From the NCBI RefSeq assembly GCF_000306785.1, contig NC_017955.1:1860001-1924000 (forward strand): 64,000 bases of DNA, in the 5' to 3' direction. Numbering within the stretch: position 1 is the stretch's first letter; the number at the start of each line of letters is the position of its first letter. This DNA comes from Modestobacter italicus. Lineage in GTDB: Bacteria > Actinomycetota > Actinomycetes > Mycobacteriales > Geodermatophilaceae. A model generated the notes under the pieces. It was not told where the DNA came from. It made no database searches and worked only from the letters and a program-made list of their open reading frames with translations. Below, piece after piece: positions 59,846 to 64,000 of the stretch. The position numbers and the translations under genes were made by a program.

Positions 59846-60227
59846 TCAACTGACCGTGCCACCGAGAGACCCTCTGTCCGAGGCGTCGGGTCTCTCTTCG
59901 GCGTCCTCGCTCTTCCACAGCCTCTCGGACCCCACTCGCCTGGCGATCCTCCGGCATCTCACACTGGGAGAGCACCGGGTCGTCGACCTGACGACGCACC
60001 TCGGGCTGGCCCAGTCGACAATCTCCAAGCACCTGGCCTGCCTCCGGGACTGTGGGCTGGTGGAGTCGCGGCCCGTCGGTCGCGCGTCTCTGTTCACGCT
60101 CAGCCACCGCGAGGAGCTCCTCGAGCTCCTCGCAGTGGCTGAGCGGCTGCTCACGGTCACCGGGGACGCCGTCGACCTCTGCCCGACCTACGGTGCGGCC
60201 AGCCGTGCGGGGGGTCAGGACGCATGA
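59838..60227 (+). CDS. CmtR-like ArsR-family repressor, copy 2
   Basis: A 129-residue winged-helix protein with STISKHLACLRDCGLVES: Cys68 and Cys72 in the same positions as in the first CmtR-like copy, and a further Cys in VDLCPTYG (about 114). Cd/Pb/Zn sensing is expected. It overlaps the following transporter gene (ATGA). The first ~22 residues are a Ser/Pro-rich extension absent from copy 1. Confidence 0.87.
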   Translation: MAIQLTVPPRDPLSEASGLSSASSLFHSLSDPTRLAILRHLTLGEHRVVDLTTHLGLAQSTISKHLACLRDCGLVESRPVGRASLFTLSHREELLELLAVAERLLTVTGDAVDLCPTYGAASRAGGQDA

Positions 60228-60880
60228 GCGAGCGGTCCCTCGCCCCTGATGCCGCAGCGACCGAGCGGCTCACCAAGCGCGGGCTCCGGCTGGCGCAGTT
60301 CACCGTCGTCTACAACATCGCCGAAGGTGCCATCGCCATCACGGTCGGCATCCTCGCCGGCCTGGTGTCGCTGATCGGCTTCGGCCTCGACTCGGGGATC
60401 GAGTCGGCAGCCTCGGTCCTGGTCGGACTGCGGTTGGCCGCCCGCCTGCGCAACGGCGAGGCGGACGAGGCCAAGGAGCGGCGCACGCTGAAGGCGGTCG
60501 CCCTCACGTTCTTCGTCCTGGCCGCCTACGTGATCGTCGAAGGCGTCCGCAGCCTGATCGGCGGAGAAGAGCCGGACTCCTCGACCGTCGGCATCATCCT
60601 GCTGATCGCTTCGATCGTGATCATGCCGTTGCTCGCTCGCGCGAAGAAGCGCGTCGGCATGGCGCTGGGGGGTGACCCGCTGATCCTGGCGGACGCTGCC
60701 GAGACGCGGATCTGCGTCCTGCTGAGCATCTCGACCCTGATCGGCCTCGGGCTGTACGCGCTGGTCGGCTGGACCTGGCTCGACCCCGTCGCCGGCTTCG
60801 TCATCGCCGCCTTCGCTGTCCACGAGGGTCGTGAGGCATGGGAAGGTGAGCTGGTCGAGGACGACGACGACGATGACTGA
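60224..60880 (+). CDS. Cation transporter (CDF-related), copy 2
   Basis: A 218-residue membrane protein with FGLDSGIESAASVLVG and LADAAETRICVLLS in the same places as copy 1 (50570-51313), but the tail is a run of acidic residues (EDDDDDD) instead of Cys. The metal-site acidic residues of the short CDF type are present. It probably exports a divalent metal under control of the upstream repressor. Confidence 0.82.
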   Translation: MSERSLAPDAAATERLTKRGLRLAQFTVVYNIAEGAIAITVGILAGLVSLIGFGLDSGIESAASVLVGLRLAARLRNGEADEAKERRTLKAVALTFFVLAAYVIVEGVRSLIGGEEPDSSTVGIILLIASIVIMPLLARAKKRVGMALGGDPLILADAAETRICVLLSISTLIGLGLYALVGWTWLDPVAGFVIAAFAVHEGREAWEGELVEDDDDDD

Positions 60881-60968
60881 GTCCGTCGACTCGTGAGTGG
60901 CCGTCATGGCTGCAGCACGCCATCACCTGGCGTCCTGGCTGGGCGGCATTGTGGCCAGACAGCGACGA

Positions 60969-61011
60969 GTCCGCACCTGCCGTCGCTGCTGTGGCGACGG
61001 CACGTGCGGAC
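60969..61011 (+). terminator. Hairpin after the transporter gene
   Basis: An 18-bp stem with a single mismatch (60969-60986 with 60994-61011) and 7-nt loop. Together with the next hairpin it insulates the island end from glnA1. The 191-nt gap has no gene. Confidence 0.65.
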
Positions 61012-61027
61012 CCGTTGCGGACCGAGC

Positions 61028-61060
61028 GGGCTGACCTGCGGCACGACCGCAGGTCAGCCC
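61028..61060 (-). terminator. Terminator of glnA1, on the island side of the attachment repeat
   Basis: A perfect 14-bp stem (61028-61041 with 61047-61060), loop CACGA, 12 nt after the glnA1 stop in the direction of glnA1 transcription. It lies inside the island end, so the element supplies the terminator of the gene it inserted into. Confidence 0.75.
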
Positions 61061-61067
61061 GCCGACT

Positions 61068-61099
61068 GCGATCAGATGTCGTAGTACATCGCGAACTCG
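61068..61099. repeat. attR-like direct repeat at the intact glnA1 3' end
   Basis: Identical over 32 bp and in the same orientation to 30933-30964. It spans the last nine codons including the stop of glnA1 plus 4 nt beyond, so insertion kept the gene intact. Confidence 0.85.
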
Positions 61100-62505
61100 T
61101 GCGGGTGCGGGCGCAGCCGGATCGGGTCGATCTCGTTGGCCCGCTTGTACTCGATCCAGGTCTCGATCAGGTCCGGGGTGAACACGCCACCGTCGAGCAG
61201 GTAGTCGTGGTCGACCTCGAGCCGGTCGAGGACGGCGTCCAGCGACGCCGGCACCTTCTCGATGCCGAGGGCCTCCTCGGGCGGCAGCTCGTAGAGGTCC
61301 TTGTCGACCGGGGCCGGCGGCTCGATCTTGTTCTTGATGCCGTCGAGGCCGGCCATCATCATCGCCGAGAAGGCGAGGTAGGGGTTGGCCGACGGGTCGG
61401 GCACGCGGAACTCGATGCGCTTGGCCTTGGGGTTGTCGCCGGAGATCGGGATGCGGCAGCAGGCCGAGCGGTTGCGGGCCGAGTAGACCAGGTTGATCGG
61501 GGCCTCGTAGCCGGGCACCAGGCGGTGGTAGCTGTTGACCGTCGGGTTGGTGAAGGCCAGCAGCGACGGCGCGTGGGTGAGCAGCCCGCCGATGTAGTGC
61601 CGCGCGGTGTCGGACAGGCCGGCGTACCCGGTCTCCGCGTGGAAGAGCGGCTCGCCGTCCTTCCACAGGCTCTGGTGGCAGTGCATGCCCGAGCCGTTGT
61701 CGCCGTAGAGCGGCTTCGGCATGAACGTCGCGCTCTTGCCGTGCGCCCAGGCGGTGTTCTTGATGATGTACTTGAACAGCATCAGGCTGTCGGCCGACCG
61801 CAGCAGCGTGTCGAACTTGTAGTTGATCTCGGCCTGGCCGCCGGTGCCCACCTCGTGGTGGCCGCGCTCCAGCTCGAGCCCGGCGCTGGCCAGGTTCACC
61901 ATCATCGTCGAGCGCAGGTCGCTCTGGTGGTCGTAGGGCTCGACCGGGAAGTACCCGCCCTTGGGCCGGGTCTTGTACCCGAGGTTCGGGCCGCCGTTCT
62001 CGCCGGTCAGCGAGCCGGAGTTCCAGGAACCCTCGACCGCGTCGATGTGGTAGTAGCCCTCGTTGATCGAGGTGTTGTGCCGCACCGAGTCGAACACGTA
62101 GAACTCGGCCTCGGGGCCGAAGTACGCGGTGTCGGCGATGCCGGAGCTCGCGAGGTAGGCCTCGGCCTTCTTCGCCACGTTGCGCGGGTCGCGGCTGTAG
62201 GCCTCACGCGTGATCGGGTCGTGGATGAAGAAGTTGATGTTCAGCGTCTTGTGGATGCGGAACGGGTCCAGGTACGCGCTGCTCGCGTCGGGCAGCAGCA
62301 GCATGTCGGACTCGTTGATCGCCTGGAAGCCGCGGATCGACGAACCGTCGAAGCCCAGGCCGTCGGCGAAGGTGTCCGGGCCGAAGGTATCCGCCGGGAT
62401 GGTGAAGTGCTGCATGACGCCGGGGAGGTCGCAGAACCGGACGTCGACGAACTTCACGTCGTTGTCGCGGATGTACGCGGTGACCTCGTCGGGACTGTTG
62501 AACAT
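61072..62505 (-). CDS. glnA1: Glutamine synthetase GlnA1 (GSI-beta, adenylylatable)
   Basis: A 477-residue class I enzyme from ATG at 62505 (GGAGGATCG upstream). Motifs: [110 protein letters not shown] holds the Tyr that GlnE modifies. It is the main glutamine synthetase, and glnE in this window is its regulator. The 3' end is the apparent integration site of the 30-kb island. Confidence 0.96.
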   Translation of the reverse strand: MFNSPDEVTAYIRDNDVKFVDVRFCDLPGVMQHFTIPADTFGPDTFADGLGFDGSSIRGFQAINESDMLLLPDASSAYLDPFRIHKTLNINFFIHDPITREAYSRDPRNVAKKAEAYLASSGIADTAYFGPEAEFYVFDSVRHNTSINEGYYHIDAVEGSWNSGSLTGENGGPNLGYKTRPKGGYFPVEPYDHQSDLRSTMMVNLASAGLELERGHHEVGTGGQAEINYKFDTLLRSADSLMLFKYIIKNTAWAHGKSATFMPKPLYGDNGSGMHCHQSLWKDGEPLFHAETGYAGLSDTARHYIGGLLTHAPSLLAFTNPTVNSYHRLVPGYEAPINLVYSARNRSACCRIPISGDNPKAKRIEFRVPDPSANPYLAFSAMMMAGLDGIKNKIEPPAPVDKDLYELPPEEALGIEKVPASLDAVLDRLEVDHDYLLDGGVFTPDLIETWIEYKRANEIDPIRLRPHPHEFAMYYDI

Positions 62506-62680
62506 CGATCCTCCGGGAATGGACGGCCAGCTCGAGAGGAAGTTACGAGCGGGGGGTTGCTCCGGGGTGTCTCCGGTGTTTCGTCGCGGTAACACCGCCC
62601 TCGGCGTGTCGTCCGGGGGCGACGGTCGTCACCCCCGGGAACCGGGCCGGCTGCCGCGGGGGACGACATAGGCTGGCGGG

Positions 62681-63103
62681 GTGACCAGGGACGACGTCTC
62701 ACCCTCTCAGGGACGCGCCCGCGGCGCCGCACTGGGGCTGCCCGCCACCGGGCCGGGGTCGCTGGCCCCGTTCGGCCGCCGGGTCGGGCAGTACCTGATC
62801 GACGCGGTGGTCTCGGGTCTGGTCGCGGCGGTCTTCACCGCCCCCGAGGCGCCCCGGCTGTGGAGCCTGCTGACCTTCGGTGTGATGACGGTGGTCTTCC
62901 TGGTGCTCGCCGGCCAGACGCCGGGCATGCGGCTGCTCGGCCTCCGGCTGGCCCACCCCCACCCGGAGCAGCGGCTGGCGCTGTGGCGTGCCGTCGTCCG
63001 CACCGGCCTGCTGGTGCTGCTGCTCCCAGCACTGGTCGTCGACTCCGACGGCCGCGGGCTGCACGACCGGCTCACCGACACGGCCGTCGTCCTCGACCGT
63101 TAG
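62681..63103 (+). CDS. RDD-family membrane protein
   Basis: A 140-residue protein with the RDD signature: GRRVGQYLIDAVVSGLVAAVF, the GQTPGMRLLGLRL loop, and a final Arg/Asp helix HDRLTDTAVV. Two to three membrane helices. RDD genes next to glnA1 are a conserved arrangement in actinobacteria, so this is backbone. Function is not established; some relatives act as cation/proton antiporters. Its stop overlaps the convergent response regulator by 4 nt. Confidence 0.85.
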   Translation: MTRDDVSPSQGRARGAALGLPATGPGSLAPFGRRVGQYLIDAVVSGLVAAVFTAPEAPRLWSLLTFGVMTVVFLVLAGQTPGMRLLGLRLAHPHPEQRLALWRAVVRTGLLVLLLPALVVDSDGRGLHDRLTDTAVVLDR

Positions 63104-63756
63104 TCGACCTGCAGGCCGGACTCGATCGCGAAGACCACCAGCTGGGCGCGGTCCCGGGCGCGCAGCTTGAGCATCGCCCGGCTGACGTGCGTGCGGACCG
63201 TCGCCGGGCTCACCACCAGCGCCGCCGCGATCTCGTCGTTGGAGCGGCCGGTGGCCACCCAGGCGACGACCTCCCGCTCGCGCTCGGTCAGGTCGGCCAC
63301 CCCGGCGCGCGGGGCGGTGCGGCGGGCCGGACCGGCGGCGAAGTGCTCGATCACCCGGCGGGTCACGGTGGGGGAGAGCAGCGACCCGCCCTCGGCGACC
63401 ACCCGGACGGCGCGGAGCAGCTCGGCCGGTTCGCCGTCCTTGAGCACGAAGCCGCTCGCCCCGGCGGTGAGCGCGGCGAAGACGTACTCGTCGAGCTCGA
63501 AGGTGGTCAGCACGATGACCCGGACGCCGGCCAGCGCCGGGTCCGCGGCGATCAGGCGGAGCGCCTCCAGGCCGTCCAGCTCGGGCATCCGCACGTCCAT
63601 CAGGACGACGTCGGGCAGCGTGGCCCGCACCAGGGCGAGCCCGGCCCGGCCGTCGGCCGCCTCCCCGACCAGCTCGGTGTCCTCCTCGGTCTCCAGCAGC
63701 GCCCGCAGGCCCATCCGGACCAGCGGCTGGTCGTCGACCACGGCCACCCGGATCAC
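63100..63756 (-). CDS. NarL/LuxR-type response regulator
   Basis: A 218-residue two-domain regulator from GTG at 63756. The receiver has VVDDQPLVRMGLRALLE, phosphorylatable Asp in VVLMDVRMPELDG, Thr in VIVLTTFE and Lys in FVLKDG. The C-terminal helix-turn-helix reads LTEREREVVAWVATGRSNDEIAAALVVSPATVRTHVSRAMLKL. It is GTGA-coupled to the kinase gene upstream, so they form a two-component pair of unknown signal. Confidence 0.93.
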   Translation of the reverse strand: MIRVAVVDDQPLVRMGLRALLETEEDTELVGEAADGRAGLALVRATLPDVVLMDVRMPELDGLEALRLIAADPALAGVRVIVLTTFELDEYVFAALTAGASGFVLKDGEPAELLRAVRVVAEGGSLLSPTVTRRVIEHFAAGPARRTAPRAGVADLTEREREVVAWVATGRSNDEIAAALVVSPATVRTHVSRAMLKLRARDRAQLVVFAIESGLQVD

Positions 63757-64000
63757 GGGGTGCGCTCCCGGATCGGCAGCTCGGCCCGCACCACGAAGCC
63801 GTCCTCCACCCCGGTCTCCAGCCGGCCGCCGACCGCGGCGGCGCGTTCCCGCATCCCGGGGATGCCCAGCCCGGCGGGGGCGCCGCCGGCCGGCCCGGGA
63901 CCGTGGTCGCGCACCTCGACGAGCAGGTGGCCCTCGGTGCACCGCACGGTCACCCAGGCCGGGGTGCCGCCGGCGTGCCGGAGCACGTTGGTCAGCGCCT
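63753..64000 (-). CDS. Sensor histidine kinase (NarX/DesK type), C-terminal part
   Basis: Only the last about 82 codons are in the window. They include the end of the N-box (ALTNVLRHAGG), the strand WVTVRCTEGHLLVEVRDHGPGP (G1 region) and GLGIPGMRERAAAVGGRLETG (G2), typical of HisKA_3 kinases that pair with NarL-type regulators. The sensor region lies outside the window. Confidence 0.9.
   Translation of the reverse strand, partial: ALTNVLRHAGGTPAWVTVRCTEGHLLVEVRDHGPGPAGGAPAGLGIPGMRERAAAVGGRLETGVEDGFVVRAELPIRERTP

Larger units (their letters stand above)
30933..61099. mobile_element. About 30-kb genomic island integrated at the glnA1 3' end (metal resistance and envelope cargo)
   Basis: The segment is bounded by perfect 32-bp direct repeats of the glnA1 3' end. 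Inside are metal-linked functions not seen in the flanks: two ars clusters, MerR and ArsR regulators, copper-handling genes, transporters, oxidative folding, and extra copies of usually core envelope genes (Lnt, CcsB, CtaG). Intergenic regions are more AT-rich than in the flanks. The right end carries its own terminator for glnA1. No integrase, transposase, relaxase or replication gene was recognised, so the element is either degraded or mobilised in trans. Single-event acquisition of the whole 30 kb is inference. Confidence 0.75.

Noticed and set aside
31009..61041. Shared TGACCTGCGG near both island ends as a possible integrase arm-site
   Set aside because: Only 10 bp, at different distances from the repeats, and the right copy is part of the glnA1 terminator stem.

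Overview
The window is very GC-rich and gene-dense. GTG starts are common and many genes share 4-nt ATGA/GTGA overlaps. F420-dependent reductase, GlnE next to a glutamine synthetase, RDD next to glnA1, and an ACR3 arsenite pump with mycothiol-type arsenate reductases all point to a free-living actinomycete. The gene styles resemble Geodermatophilaceae (Blastococcus, Geodermatophilus, Modestobacter); that family assignment is inference. No tRNA, rRNA or CRISPR array was seen.

Left backbone (1-30,932): a potassium channel, an M24 peptidase, a membrane diguanylate cyclase, an F420 reductase, panB-nadE, an L,D-transpeptidase and a slipin-like protein are followed by a nitrogen block (GlnA2-type glutamine synthetase, class-I amidotransferase, GlnE). 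Next come PaiB-like and CDGSH proteins, a beta-propeller, a haem-oxygenase-fold redox enzyme, a soluble chemoreceptor, an MFS gene broken by an in-frame TGA, and a type III glutamine synthetase. At 26,231-28,876 a four-gene operon, coupled by 4-nt overlaps, encodes a fusion of an ECF-like sigma factor, a small zinc finger and an RsbT-like kinase, then RsbR-, RsbS- and RsbU-N-terminal-like proteins: a stressosome module whose kinase is covalently joined to a sigma factor. An EAL protein and a small secreted protein close the segment.

Island (30,933-61,099): a 32-bp stretch encoding the last codons of glnA1 occurs identically, in the same orientation, at both ends. This fits site-specific insertion of about 30 kb at the 3' end of glnA1. 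The cargo is metal and envelope biology. It has an arsenite/arsenate operon, a second arsR with a flavin monooxygenase and an MFS pump, a MerR gene overlapping a 22-residue Cys-rich peptide gene, and TlpA, CtaG, Lnt and CcsB. Two LytM-type M23 proteins are present, one behind a probable c-di-AMP (ydaO) riboswitch. A BlaI/CopY-type repressor with an M56 protease, a cupredoxin, SCO, CcdA, VKOR, DsbA, YcnI-like and CopC-CopD genes, and two ArsR-transporter cassettes complete it. A recurring 19-bp dyad, roughly CTAC(T/G)A-N7-T(C/A)GTAG, precedes at least seven of these genes and may be the operator of the BlaI-type protein. No integrase was found.

Right backbone (61,100-64,000): glnA1, an RDD membrane protein, and a LuxR-type response regulator with the end of its histidine kinase. 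Without the island, glnA1 would lie next to the secreted-protein/EAL/stressosome genes and closer to glnA2-glnE.
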